Of a stretch of 64,000 nucleotides of DNA, positions 45,300 to 54,309 are shown piece after piece. The translations under genes were made by a program, and so were the position numbers. The notes under the pieces were generated by a model. That model saw nothing but the letters and a program-made list of their open reading frames with translations. It was not told the DNA's origin and made no database searches. This stretch comes from Cecembia calidifontis (GTDB lineage: Bacteria > Bacteroidota > Bacteroidia > Cytophagales > Cyclobacteriaceae), in contig NZ_SGXG01000001.1 in the NCBI RefSeq assembly GCF_004216715.1, forward strand, positions 2,588,501 through 2,652,500, written 5' to 3'. The number at the start of each line of letters is the position of its first letter. The first letter of the stretch is position 1.

Positions 45300-46241
45300 T
45301 TACTGATTGACTATCGTGATGTTTCCCGAGGTAATGCTGCCTCTGATAGTTTTGGAGGATCCGTTATCAATATTCAGGTTACGGCCTGCTCTTGAATTTC
45401 CCACAGTGATATTACCTGATGTAGCACTTAGAAAATAATTGAATTCATTGAGATTGGAAGGGGTTTGGATTTTAAAATTACCCGAAGTGCCGCTGATTCT
45501 TGTTTGCTCTCCAAGGCCAGAATTGGTCGCATTGAAATTGCCTGAAGTGAGTTTCAAATCTCCAAGTTCTGCGACGTTTTCCAATTTGGCATTTCCTGAA
45601 GTAAGACTGACATGGGCAGTTCCGTCAATTGAAGTTGCCCTCATTCCGCCACTGCTGGAGGAGTATTCCAGATCGCCTTTAACTTTTTCAAATTCGGATG
45701 AGCCCGAACCTACCATTCCTTTGATGTTTCCCGTTATTCCAGACAGTTTGATGGAACCTGATCCTGCACTTGCTTGGATGTTACTATGGATATTGCTGCC
45801 GGATATTCTGCCGGAACCTACGGTTAACTTGGTTTTTTCTGAATGTACATTTTCAACATGGATTGAGCCTGAACCTCCTTTGATGTCAAGTTCCATGTTT
45901 TGAGGCCCCTGGATTTTTATATGCCCTTTGGTTCTCATATTACCAATGGTAACTTTTGTAGAACTTACCTGATGGTTGATTTTCAGAACATTGCCTACCG
46001 TTACAAAAACGATGTCCTGATTAGGCTGATTGGATTCAAGAAATGCATCTACATTGACCTCGGAGCCTTTGTTACCAATATATTCCACTTCCAGAGATCC
46101 ACCTGAGACTTCAATTTTGGTGATACCCGAGAATTTTTTATTGACATCAACCAAGGTTTTCATTTGGGCAAAACCCTGTTGAGGACCAATCAATAAAAGT
46201 AGAAAAAGGGAAAGTAATGACAATCTAAGTGTATTTTTCAT
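45300..46241 (-). CDS. DUF2807/DUF4097-type beta-solenoid exported protein
   Basis: 313-aa protein with a signal peptide (to about GFAQ, residue 26) and a repetitive beta-strand body. Short repeats such as GSGSIHVEN, GSGRISGSN, GSGSIKLSG and later TSGNAKLEN, TSGNFNATN, TSGNFKIQT, TSGNITVGN recur every 20-odd residues, as in putative auto-transporter adhesin head-GIN domains. No enzymatic residues. It is the last gene of a five-gene minus-strand operon driven by an ECF sigma factor. Confidence 0.8.
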   Translation of the reverse strand: MKNTLRLSLLSLFLLLLIGPQQGFAQMKTLVDVNKKFSGITKIEVSGGSLEVEYIGNKGSEVNVDAFLESNQPNQDIVFVTVGNVLKINHQVSSTKVTIGNMRTKGHIKIQGPQNMELDIKGGSGSIHVENVHSEKTKLTVGSGRISGSNIHSNIQASAGSGSIKLSGITGNIKGMVGSGSSEFEKVKGDLEYSSSSGGMRATSIDGTAHVSLTSGNAKLENVAELGDLKLTSGNFNATNSGLGEQTRISGTSGNFKIQTPSNLNEFNYFLSATSGNITVGNSRAGRNLNIDNGSSKTIRGSITSGNITIVNQ

Positions 46242-46254
46242 AGTTTTTGGATTT

Positions 46255-47046
46255 TTAAAGGATCAGCCCAAAGCTTAAAGCATTGACTTTTGGGTCTTTG
46301 TCTTTTTGGAAATAATTGTTGAGGTCGTAATTCACAAATAGGTCTATTTCACCTACACCGATTTCAAGTCTGCCCCCGTACCGGAAATTATTGGCAAACA
46401 TATTGGCTCTTTCGAAAACCTTATTTCTGTTGCCATTGTCATCATTGTATACAAATTTTCCCCGGCCACCTAATCTGTAGCCTGCATAAGGACCAGCTCC
46501 AAAGCGGAATTTTCCATTGTTGGATGCTATGGATGGAACAATCGCAAGATTTAAATAAGAGGCGGTTATTTTTGATTTAATACCTTGACCATCAAACTCT
46601 TCAAAGGTAATGCCTTGACTTGTCCTCAACGCCTGAAGATTTCTGTCTTCAAATTTGAAATTGTACCAGGAAACACCGAGTAAAGTACTTAATCCGAAAT
46701 TTTTATTAGGCTGGTAAGTATGTCTCAGGTTGATAGCCGGATTCCAGCTTCCCCAAGGTCTTACTTTTGGGGCCTCGCCAGATGGTACCCAGGTATTAAT
46801 ACCAATGTCAAAACTCAGGTCTCCTGAATGTTTGTTGTTTTTTTCCTCTTTTTGAGATTCTTCATAGGTTCTCTTTTTGGGACTGAACTCCCAGGTTTTT
46901 CTTCCATCCCCGTGGTCGGTTTTTTCTATTTTGGTATCAAAAATCGAAAAAACAGTGGTCTTTGTTTGGGGCGCTGTTTCTTCCACTTGGCCCAATGACC
47001 AAGTGGAAAACAGCATTGCCAGTAAAATAATAGTGGGTTGTTTCAT
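46255..47046 (-). CDS. Outer-membrane beta-barrel protein, ECF operon copy 2
   Basis: 263-aa protein with a signal peptide (MKQPTIILLAMLFSTWSLGQ) and a C-terminal porin-like barrel, including LGVSWYNFKFEDRNLQALR, RFGAGPYAGYRLGGRGKFVY, NNFRYGGRLEIGVGEIDLFVNYDLN, and a last strand ending in Leu-Ile-Leu. It is paralogous to the next upstream gene, sharing nearly all of these phrases, but lacks its long periplasmic insert. 13 bp separate it from each neighbour, so they are co-transcribed. Confidence 0.8.
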   Translation of the reverse strand: MKQPTIILLAMLFSTWSLGQVEETAPQTKTTVFSIFDTKIEKTDHGDGRKTWEFSPKKRTYEESQKEEKNNKHSGDLSFDIGINTWVPSGEAPKVRPWGSWNPAINLRHTYQPNKNFGLSTLLGVSWYNFKFEDRNLQALRTSQGITFEEFDGQGIKSKITASYLNLAIVPSIASNNGKFRFGAGPYAGYRLGGRGKFVYNDDNGNRNKVFERANMFANNFRYGGRLEIGVGEIDLFVNYDLNNYFQKDKDPKVNALSFGLIL

Positions 47047-47058
47047 ATAAATTCTTGA

Positions 47059-48087
47059 TCAGAAAATCACGCCAAAAGTCAGGGCATTCAATTCAGGGCC
47101 TGCACCTTTTTCGAATAAGGTGTTGAGATCGTAGGTGGTGAAGAAATTGAACCTGCCTACGCCCACTTCACCCCGTAAACCATATCTAAAGTTGTTGAGG
47201 TAGATTCCTGTATTCTGATGCTCTTTTCTTCGTCCACCGCCATCTGAAGGTCTGTATACAAATTTACTGGTTCCCCCTAACCGGTAACCGGCATAGGGAC
47301 CCGCTGCTATTCTAAATCCTTTTCTTCCTTGATCATTCATTTTGCCAAAGTCCAATCTGAAAAGGGACATAGCAGTAAGGTAGGAAGCCGAAATTTTGCT
47401 CTTAAATCCATTGACATCCGATCTTTGGATGAAATCAATTTCCCCGTCACCACGAACAGCCTGGAAATCCCGGTTTTCGAATTTGAAATTATACCATTGT
47501 ACACCCAGTCCAAGATCCCAATTGAAGCCCTTACTGATTCTTTGGCTGGCCATCCAGTTAAAGCCCACATTCCAGCTTCCCCAGCCCCTGACTGCGTAAG
47601 GAGAACTGCTTCCAGGGAAGTTGCCGTTTCCATCCAGGTAATTGTTGATGCCCAGATCAAGGTTGAAGTAAGTTCTGAATGGAGGATCACTTTTTTTTCT
47701 TCCTCCTGTTTCTACTTTCACTTTTGTATTGAGTGGATCGGTTTCATCTACCAATATCCTTACTCCACCCACCGTCACCTCTGTCTTGTTCCATTCTTCT
47801 GTTACCTTGACAATTTCTTTGGAACCTTTTTTTCCAGCAACTTCCACGACTACCAATTCCCCGGTCTGCTCGTCTACTTTCAGGTCGAGTTCACTGATGA
47901 TCTGGTTGACGTTCATGTTTTTGAGTTTTTCAAAATCCTCTTTGTTGTCTACGATCATGACAATTTTACCTGACTTCCCAAACTCGACAATAATGGTATC
48001 TTTTTCTACAGGGTAATTCCCGAAGTCTTTTCCAAAAGCCAGCTGAACAAAACCCAGCAGGCAAAACAGTAGCAGATATTTTTTCAT
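47059..48087 (-). CDS. Outer-membrane beta-barrel protein with N-terminal insert, ECF operon copy 1
   Basis: 342-aa protein. Signal peptide MKKYLLLFCLLGFVQLAFG, then a Lys/Glu/Val-rich segment of about 120 residues (VDNKEDFEKLKNMNVNQII, VKVTEEWNKTEVTVGGVRI), then a barrel with VQWYNFKFENRDFQAVRGDG, RIAAGPYAGYRLGGTSKFVY and NNFRYGLRGEVGVGRFNFFTTYDLN. The start at 48087 is chosen for the signal peptide. It follows the anti-sigma gene by 19 bp. The paralogy with 46255-47046 points to local duplication. Confidence 0.8.
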   Translation of the reverse strand: MKKYLLLFCLLGFVQLAFGKDFGNYPVEKDTIIVEFGKSGKIVMIVDNKEDFEKLKNMNVNQIISELDLKVDEQTGELVVVEVAGKKGSKEIVKVTEEWNKTEVTVGGVRILVDETDPLNTKVKVETGGRKKSDPPFRTYFNLDLGINNYLDGNGNFPGSSSPYAVRGWGSWNVGFNWMASQRISKGFNWDLGLGVQWYNFKFENRDFQAVRGDGEIDFIQRSDVNGFKSKISASYLTAMSLFRLDFGKMNDQGRKGFRIAAGPYAGYRLGGTSKFVYRPSDGGGRRKEHQNTGIYLNNFRYGLRGEVGVGRFNFFTTYDLNTLFEKGAGPELNALTFGVIF

Positions 48088-48106
48088 GGTTTTGTTTTCT
48101 AAAATT

Positions 48107-48883
48107 TTATTTACTTCTCTCTTTTCTTGGAGTATTGCTGGCAAATAGATTTTCTTTTGCATCCTGCAGGTCTGCAAAACCCTGTTCTACTTTGCCCAAA
48201 AATGCCCCGATTTTATTGACGTTATTTTCTATTCCTTCAATGATATTCTGTTTCTTTGGCTCATCCTTCAGCCCGTTGGATTTGATAATGATCCTATAGC
48301 TTACTGCTTCTTCCTGTACTTCGATTTTTTCTTCATTATCCAAATTCAAAGCAATGGTTTGGTCTATTTTCAATTCAGGAAGTGATAAATCTGAGCCCTG
48401 AAGGATACTTTCATCTATTCTGTTTTTGTCGATACCAGGTTCATTTAGTGCCAATAAAGGAGTTGCTGTTTCATTTGATTTCTTTCCAGTCTTTTGTTGT
48501 TGAATTGGGATAGGGTTTCTCTGTTCAGAAACTTTGCCTATCGCCGGCTCCTGAATTCCAGTTCCCTCAATTTCAAGGGATGCTATCTCGCCAGGTTCCT
48601 GATTTAATGTAGTTTTTTCACTTTCTTCAGATGTGATGACTTCTCTCTGTTCAGCGAATTGAACAGGGGATGGGTATTCTGAATTGGCAATCTGCCATAA
48701 GATAAATCCGAAGCCCATTATGATCAGAACAGCAGCTGCTGCCTTTAGCAAAGGGCTGAAGGCAGGCTTTTTCCCGGACAATTGTTGATCCAGTCTTTCC
48801 CAGACCAATTGGGAAGGCTTTTCTTCATGAGCGGACAGTTTTTCACGGAAATACTGATCCAGTTTATTTTCTTCATTAGCCAT
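48107..48883 (-). CDS. Probable anti-sigma factor (single-pass membrane protein)
   Basis: 258 aa. Cytoplasmic N-terminus of about 45 residues (LDQYFREKLSAHEEKPSQLVW, WERLDQQL), one transmembrane helix (about 47-65, LLKAAAAVLIIMGFGFILW), and a charged, low-complexity extracytoplasmic region. Its start overlaps the end of the sigma factor gene by 8 bp, the usual arrangement of ECF sigma and its antagonist. It lacks a HxxxCxxC zinc anti-sigma motif, so the assignment rests on context and topology. Confidence 0.7.
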   Translation of the reverse strand: MANEENKLDQYFREKLSAHEEKPSQLVWERLDQQLSGKKPAFSPLLKAAAAVLIIMGFGFILWQIANSEYPSPVQFAEQREVITSEESEKTTLNQEPGEIASLEIEGTGIQEPAIGKVSEQRNPIPIQQQKTGKKSNETATPLLALNEPGIDKNRIDESILQGSDLSLPELKIDQTIALNLDNEEKIEVQEEAVSYRIIIKSNGLKDEPKKQNIIEGIENNVNKIGAFLGKVEQGFADLQDAKENLFASNTPRKERSK

Positions 48884-49448
48884 TGATCCTCCTTTCTTTG
48901 GTTTGTATATCGGCTATTTTTTGTTTCAATAAATTTCTTGCTCTATTGAGTTGGGATTTGGAAGTTGATTCCGTAATTCCCAACAGATCCCCAATCTCTG
49001 AATGACTATATCCTTCCACCGCATAAAGGTTGAAAACAGTTCTGTACCCTACCGGTAATTCCTGGATCAGTTCCATCAAGTCAGCAGCTTCCAAATGGTT
49101 CAGCTCATAACTGTTTTCCTGTACTTCCAAATGGGTTTCCACTTGTACAACTTCCATGTTTAAGTGGCGGGAGTTCCTTAATGTCAAGAGGGATTGGGTT
49201 ACTATGATCCGTTTCATCCATCCTTCAAAACTCCCCTTGGACTCGAATTGGGGCAATTTTTCAAAGATCTTCATAAAGCCTTCCATCAGCACATCTTCCG
49301 CCAACTCCCGGTCTTTTACATAACGGATACAGATGGCTAAAAACTTTCTGGAATAGGTTTGATAAAGCTGCTCCTGAGCCTTTCGGTCATTTTTCAAGCA
49401 GGCTTTGATGATCTCCTGTTCCGTGGTAAAAGTTTTTCTAAATAGCAT
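48876..49448 (-). CDS. ECF-type RNA polymerase sigma factor
   Basis: 190-aa sigma-70 family protein with regions 2 and 4 only. Region 2: FLAICIRYVKDRELAEDVLMEGFMKIFEKLPQFESKGSFEGWMKRI. Region 4: LPVGYRTVFNLYAVEGYSHSEIGDLLGITESTSKSQLNRARNLL, with its helix-turn-helix. It heads an operon with an anti-sigma factor, two outer-membrane barrels and a beta-solenoid protein, suggesting cell-envelope control. A likely autoregulated promoter is at 49469-49498. Confidence 0.92.
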   Translation of the reverse strand: MLFRKTFTTEQEIIKACLKNDRKAQEQLYQTYSRKFLAICIRYVKDRELAEDVLMEGFMKIFEKLPQFESKGSFEGWMKRIIVTQSLLTLRNSRHLNMEVVQVETHLEVQENSYELNHLEAADLMELIQELPVGYRTVFNLYAVEGYSHSEIGDLLGITESTSKSQLNRARNLLKQKIADIQTKERRING

Positions 49449-49468
49449 TAGGTTTGGCTTTCATTGAT

Positions 49469-49498
49469 GTAGATACAGCCTGATAAAAATAGGTTGCA
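49469..49498 (-). promoter_or_regulatory. Candidate ECF self-promoter (TGCAACC-N15-GTATCTAC)
   Basis: On the minus strand TGCAACC (49498-49492), 15 bases, then GTATCTAC (49476-49469), 20 bases before the sigma ATG. An AAC-containing -35 and a GTATC/CGTC-like -10 are typical of ECF promoters, and it differs from the TTTG/TAnnTTTG type seen elsewhere in this window. Autoregulation is inferred. Confidence 0.5.
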
Positions 49499-49577
49499 CT
49501 GGCTTCATAAAAAATTTTAATTTTTTTTATTTCCCTCACTTATCTTTATTAAACCTTCATTTCTGTCCCCCATTTCG

Positions 49578-50693
49578 ATGTCCAATAAATCCTTTTACAT
49601 CAACCAGCCCGATTTCATCCTTCCTGGTAATACTACAGTTTCCATCTTGAAGGAAAAAGATGCCCTTGGGTTCCACCGGTCATTAGAAGAATATCAGCCA
49701 ACCCCATTGATTCCTTTGCCGGATTTAGCACAACAATTAGGAGTTGGAATGGTCTATGTAAAAGATGAATCCAAGAGGTTTGGTCTAAACGCCTTCAAAG
49801 GACTAGGGGCTTCCTTTGCCATCCATCAAATAATTCAGGAAAACCCTCAAGTGGAGGTCTTTTGTACAGCAACAGACGGCAATCATGGAAAGGCTGTGGC
49901 CTGGGCCGCCAAAAAATTTGGAAAAAAATCAGTGGTGTTTGTTCCCTCAGATACGACTTTAAACCGCATCAAAGCCATAGAGAAAGAAGGAGCCACCGTA
50001 ATTCAGCTGAATAAAAATTACGATGACACCTGTGCCCATGCGGAAGAGGCCAGCAAATTGAACAATTGGGAATTGGTACAGGATACTGCTTGGGAGGGAT
50101 ATGAGACTATCCCGGCATTAATCATGGCTGGATACCTGACCCATTTTAGAGAAATGGAAAATGAGGTACACACTTTGGGATTGCCTGAAGTGGATGTTGT
50201 TTTTCTCCAGGTTGGAGTGGGCAGTTGGGCCGGAGCGGCAGCCTTTTATTACATGCAGAGATATGGTTCCCAAAGTCCTCTCTTGGTAACGGTAGAACCA
50301 GAGGGTTCTTCAGGTCTTCTTGATTCCTTTAAAAAACAGGAAAGAACAATCCCGGAAAACCCAGCACATACTATCATGGCAGGACTGAGTTGTGGAATCC
50401 CTTCAATTTCAGGCTGGAGTCTTCTGAAAAATGCAGTAAGCATAGCTGTTAGCATTCCAGATGAACGGGCTACAGAGGCCATGCGCTTATTGTATCATCC
50501 AAAAGGAAAGGACCAAAGGGTTATTTCCGGGGAATCCGGAGCCGCCGGGTTTGCCGGATTGTTGGCCATCCTGCAGGATTCCCGATTTGAACCCGTCAAA
50601 AAGCATCTCAGATTGGGGCCCCAGAGCCGGATATTGGTATTCAATACAGAAGGAGATACAGATCAGGAAAGATTCAAAAGGATCATTTCCTGA
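49578..50693 (+). CDS. Diaminopropionate ammonia-lyase
   Basis: 371-aa PLP enzyme of fold type II splitting 2,3-diaminopropionate to pyruvate and ammonia. VYVKDESKRFGLNAFKGLGASFA holds the Schiff-base Lys, ATDGNHGKAVAWAAKKFGKKSVVFVP is the cofactor-binding turn, and GVGSWAGAAAFYYMQ and SGESGAAGFAGLLAI bind the phosphate. Length and blocks fit the family better than threonine deaminase. Convergent with ackA, the coding ends overlapping by 11 bp. Confidence 0.88.
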   Translation: MSNKSFYINQPDFILPGNTTVSILKEKDALGFHRSLEEYQPTPLIPLPDLAQQLGVGMVYVKDESKRFGLNAFKGLGASFAIHQIIQENPQVEVFCTATDGNHGKAVAWAAKKFGKKSVVFVPSDTTLNRIKAIEKEGATVIQLNKNYDDTCAHAEEASKLNNWELVQDTAWEGYETIPALIMAGYLTHFREMENEVHTLGLPEVDVVFLQVGVGSWAGAAAFYYMQRYGSQSPLLVTVEPEGSSGLLDSFKKQERTIPENPAHTIMAGLSCGIPSISGWSLLKNAVSIAVSIPDERATEAMRLLYHPKGKDQRVISGESGAAGFAGLLAILQDSRFEPVKKHLRLGPQSRILVFNTEGDTDQERFKRIIS

Positions 50694-51882
50694 CCAGTTC
50701 ATAGGCTTGTTTGCCAATTTCCAATTCTTCATTGGTGGGAATGACAAATATTTTGACCTGTGAATCTTTGAAGTTAACTTCCCTTATGGATTGGCTTTTT
50801 TGGCTGTTGAGCACAGGATCTAAGTTAATGCCGAAAAATTCCATTCCTCTGCAGACAGCCTCCCGCATATCCGGATCATTTTCACCGATTCCTGCTGTGA
50901 ATACTATGGCATCCAGGCCTTTGAGTACAGCAATATAGGCTCCCAGGTATTTTTGAATGCGATAAGCATATAGTTCATAGGCCAAGGCAGCGTCCTGATT
51001 CCCTTCTTTAATTGCATTTTTGACATCCCTCATGTCACTGAATCCGGAAAGCCCTAAGAGTCCGCTTTTCTTATTCAAAATGTCATTGACTTCCTGAGCT
51101 GTATATCCCCTTTCATTGATAAGGTGAAAAATAATGGAAGGGTCAATGTCACCTGCCCTTGTACCCATGATCAGTCCTGCCATGGGGCCCAGACCCATAC
51201 TGGTATCGATAGATTTCCCTGAATCAATGGCAGTCATACTGCACCCATTTCCGAGGTGGATGGTGATGATTTTAGCCTTGGGATTGTTCAGGTAGGAAAT
51301 GGCCTTTTTGGAGACGTATTGATGACTGGTACCGTGGAATCCATATGCCCTGATACCAAGTTCCGTGTACATGGACTTGGGTAAGGCAAATCGGTAAGCC
51401 AGTGGAGGCATTGTCTGGTGAAAGGCAGTATCAAAAACGGCTACTTGCTTGGCTTTTGGAAATACACGTTCAGCTACAGTAATCCCCAAATAATTTGGGG
51501 GATTGTGAAGAGGAGCCAGCGCAAAAAGTTCTTTGATTTTGGCCTTAACTTCTTCAGTTATCAAAGTGGTAGATGCAAATTGCTCGCCACCATGGACTAC
51601 CCGGTGACCTATGGCTTCAATTTCGGAATTGTCGGAAATCGACCCTTTTTCAGGGTCTTTAAGGAGTTCGGTGACCTGAAGGAGTCCGGATTCATGATTG
51701 GGTATGGGAGCTTCGATCAGGAATTTTTCCTCTTTGCCTGATTTAAAGTTTTTATGGGTAATGGTCGATTGCTCAAGACCTATCCTGTCCACCAAACCCG
51801 AACAAATCGGTTGCTCATTTGGCATCTCAAAAAGCTGGTATTTCAAAGAGCTACTTCCTGAATTCAGTACAAGTATTTTCAT
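50683..51882 (-). CDS. ackA: Acetate kinase
   Basis: 399-aa enzyme of the acetate/acetyl-phosphate route. Motifs: NSGSSSLKYQLFEM at the N-terminus, FDTAFHQTMPPLAYRFALP, YGFHGTSHQYVSKKA, ITIHLGNGCSMTAI, TRAGDIDPSIIFHLI, FTAGIGENDPDMREAVC. It lies downstream of pta on the same strand, 243 bp away. The gap contains a period-7 repeat, so it may be expressed separately. Makes ATP from acetyl phosphate or the reverse. Confidence 0.95.
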   Translation of the reverse strand: MKILVLNSGSSSLKYQLFEMPNEQPICSGLVDRIGLEQSTITHKNFKSGKEEKFLIEAPIPNHESGLLQVTELLKDPEKGSISDNSEIEAIGHRVVHGGEQFASTTLITEEVKAKIKELFALAPLHNPPNYLGITVAERVFPKAKQVAVFDTAFHQTMPPLAYRFALPKSMYTELGIRAYGFHGTSHQYVSKKAISYLNNPKAKIITIHLGNGCSMTAIDSGKSIDTSMGLGPMAGLIMGTRAGDIDPSIIFHLINERGYTAQEVNDILNKKSGLLGLSGFSDMRDVKNAIKEGNQDAALAYELYAYRIQKYLGAYIAVLKGLDAIVFTAGIGENDPDMREAVCRGMEFFGINLDPVLNSQKSQSIREVNFKDSQVKIFVIPTNEELEIGKQAYELVRK

Positions 51883-52071
51883 CGCATTCTTTTGCTTTAT
51901 CTGTGGTCATGGTGGCCGGAATTTGCGGATAAAGAGTTTATCAACTCAGCATTCATTGGTTTTGCATTGAAAACTCTTGACAATCTAAGCAGCCAAAGAG
52001 CTGATTTCTCAACGTTACGACCGTAAATCCTATTTTTGACTTTCCCATTCCGAAATTTCCTTTCTCTCGTC

Positions 52072-52113
52072 TTGGTACATAATACTTGGGACATTGTACA
52101 TGGTACCTTGTAC
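52072..52113. repeat. Degenerate heptamer tandem repeat between ackA and pta
   Basis: Six adjacent 7-base units: ttggtac, ataatac, ttgggac, attgtac, atggtac, cttgtac, each ending in (g/t)ac or tac. On the minus strand it reads G-T-A-C-starting units and grades into gacgaga, gaaagga, which resemble the units after icmF. It lies just past the pta stop. The rest of 51883-52125 has no recognised feature. Confidence 0.6.
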
Positions 52114-52125
52114 CATCTCCTTACC

Positions 52126-54225
52126 TCAGTCCTCTTGAGCCTGTATCGCCGTAATGACAACCGTATTGAAAATATCGTCCACTGTACAGCCTCTGCTGAG
52201 GTCATTGACCGGCTTGTTGAGCCCTTGAAGGATAGGCCCGATGGCGATGGCGCCCGTTTCCCTTTGCACAGCTTTATAGGTATTATTACCGGTATTGAGA
52301 TCAGGGAAAATTAGGACGGAAGCATTGCCTGCTACTTCAGATCCGGGCATTTTTTGTTTTCCGGTATCTGGATCTACTGCTGCATCATATTGAATTGGTC
52401 CCTCCACCTTGATGTCAGGCCTTCTGGATTTAACGATTTCGGTCGCTTTTCTTACTTTTTCCACATCTTCCCCGGTCCCTGAATCTCCCGATGAATAGGA
52501 CAACATGGCCACTCTGGGTTCAATGCCAAATTTAGTACTGGTATCTGCAGAGGAAATAGCAATCTCCGCGAGTTCCTCAGCAGTAGGGTTGATATTGATG
52601 GCGCAGTCTCCAAAAATGGTTACCCTGTCAGGTAGACACATGAAGAAAACAGAGGAAACGAGGGATATGCCAGGTTTTGTTTTGATAAACTGTAAAGCAG
52701 GACGTATGGTATGTGCTGTGGTATGGATGGCACCTGAAACCATTCCATCTGCATGGCCTTTGTACACCATCATGGTGCCGTAATAAGCCACATCGGTCAT
52801 TAAATCCCTCGCCACCTCCAGGGGCATATTTTTCCCTTTCCTTAATTCATACAAGGTATTGACGTAATCATCATAATAGAAAGATTCCTGAGGGTTGATA
52901 ATCTGACAGTTCTCCTGATTGATGCAAAGTCCCAGTCTGGCTATGCTTTCCGAAATTTCATTGACATCTCCCAACAAGGTAATATTTACAATTCCCTGCC
53001 TGACCAATCGGTCAGCTGCTTTTAAGATTCTTTCATCTTTACCTTCTGGAAGTACGATGTGCTTTTTCTTACTTTTTGCCCAACTGACCAATTGGTACTG
53101 GAACATCCTGGGGGTCATGCCAACAGGTCTGAAGGCGGCAATTTCTTTCTCCAAAGCTTCCATGTCCATGAATTTTCGAAAGGTATTGATGGCAACATGG
53201 ATTTTGTCAGGATTGTCAGGCGTAATCTTGGAATGAATACCGGCGACTTTCGTGGCGGCATAAAAAGAAGGTTCCTCGACCCTTAGGATAGGGACTGAAA
53301 TATTGGAGCCTTCCATTAGACGGAGCACGGAATCGGCAATTTCAAAGCCTCCTGTCAGGACGATGCCTGAAATCTTGGGGTAATTTTTGGAAAGATTGGC
53401 CTGGAGTGAAGCCATGATAATGTCTGCCCTGTCCCCTGGTGTCACTATCAGGACATTTTGCTTGATATGATTGAGGAAGTTGCCAATCTGCATGGCACCG
53501 AAAATGAAATGATCTGCCCTGTTGGAAAGATATTCTTTGCCAAACAGCACTTCGGCATTCAGTAATTCTTTCACTTCTTTCATGCTTGGGCTTTTCAGTT
53601 CAATGATATTCGGAATGACAGTGACCAAAATGTCTTTTTTAAGATGGGCTTTTAATTGTGATTTTACCACTTCCAGCTCGTCCGCTTCCACTTTATTGAC
53701 CACCACGCCAAGAACCTTTACTTTTCTTTCCAGAAAATTATTGATGGTGACATTTACCGCATTGGTAATCTGTTGCACAGTTTTTCCAGCACCGGAGGTA
53801 ACTATCATGACAGGAGTGCCCAAATTCTTTGCGATGGTGGCGTTGGCATCAAATTCAAAAGCCGTGCCCTCGCCTAAAAAATCACTTCCTTCAATGATAG
53901 TGAAGTCATATGCTTCTTCCAGTTTCTTGTATTTGCTGATGATGGTATCAATAATTTCCCCCTGCAAACCAGACTCTGCCAACAGATTGGCTTCTTCTCT
54001 GGTGTAGGCATAGGCTTTTTCATATTGAATGGGAAGCTTGAAATACTCGATCAAAGTATCAATCTGCGCATCTCTTTTTACTTCCGGTTTTTCATTGATG
54101 ATGGGCTTGAAGTATCCAACTTTCTGGGTTTTGGCTAAAAGCATATCTACGATTCCCAATGCTACGGTAGATTTGCCAGAATAAGGCTGTGCGGTAGCTA
54201 TAAAAATACTCTTCTTGGTTTCCAT
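52126..54225 (-). CDS. pta: Phosphate acetyltransferase, long form
   Basis: 699-aa enzyme interconverting acetyl-CoA and acetyl phosphate. The N-terminal part is a P-loop domain of the dethiobiotin-synthetase type (ATAQPYSGKSTVALGIV), then a DRTGG domain (about 220-330), and the C-terminal PTA/PTB catalytic domain from about 370 (LPEGKDERILKAADRLV, SGAIHTTAHTIRPALQFI, PRVAMLSYSSGDSGTGEDVEKV, NTGNNTYKAVQRETGAIAIGPILQGLNKPVNDLSRG). Same layout as enterobacterial Pta, where the N-domain is regulatory. Works with ackA downstream. Confidence 0.95.
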   Translation of the reverse strand: METKKSIFIATAQPYSGKSTVALGIVDMLLAKTQKVGYFKPIINEKPEVKRDAQIDTLIEYFKLPIQYEKAYAYTREEANLLAESGLQGEIIDTIISKYKKLEEAYDFTIIEGSDFLGEGTAFEFDANATIAKNLGTPVMIVTSGAGKTVQQITNAVNVTINNFLERKVKVLGVVVNKVEADELEVVKSQLKAHLKKDILVTVIPNIIELKSPSMKEVKELLNAEVLFGKEYLSNRADHFIFGAMQIGNFLNHIKQNVLIVTPGDRADIIMASLQANLSKNYPKISGIVLTGGFEIADSVLRLMEGSNISVPILRVEEPSFYAATKVAGIHSKITPDNPDKIHVAINTFRKFMDMEALEKEIAAFRPVGMTPRMFQYQLVSWAKSKKKHIVLPEGKDERILKAADRLVRQGIVNITLLGDVNEISESIARLGLCINQENCQIINPQESFYYDDYVNTLYELRKGKNMPLEVARDLMTDVAYYGTMMVYKGHADGMVSGAIHTTAHTIRPALQFIKTKPGISLVSSVFFMCLPDRVTIFGDCAININPTAEELAEIAISSADTSTKFGIEPRVAMLSYSSGDSGTGEDVEKVRKATEIVKSRRPDIKVEGPIQYDAAVDPDTGKQKMPGSEVAGNASVLIFPDLNTGNNTYKAVQRETGAIAIGPILQGLNKPVNDLSRGCTVDDIFNTVVITAIQAQED

Positions 54226-54309
54226 TGTACTGTCAGTTAATGATGGACAAAATTATAAAAGTTACCCAACCCCAATCTTGATGAAATTGGTCAGCAAACA
54301 TGACATAAA

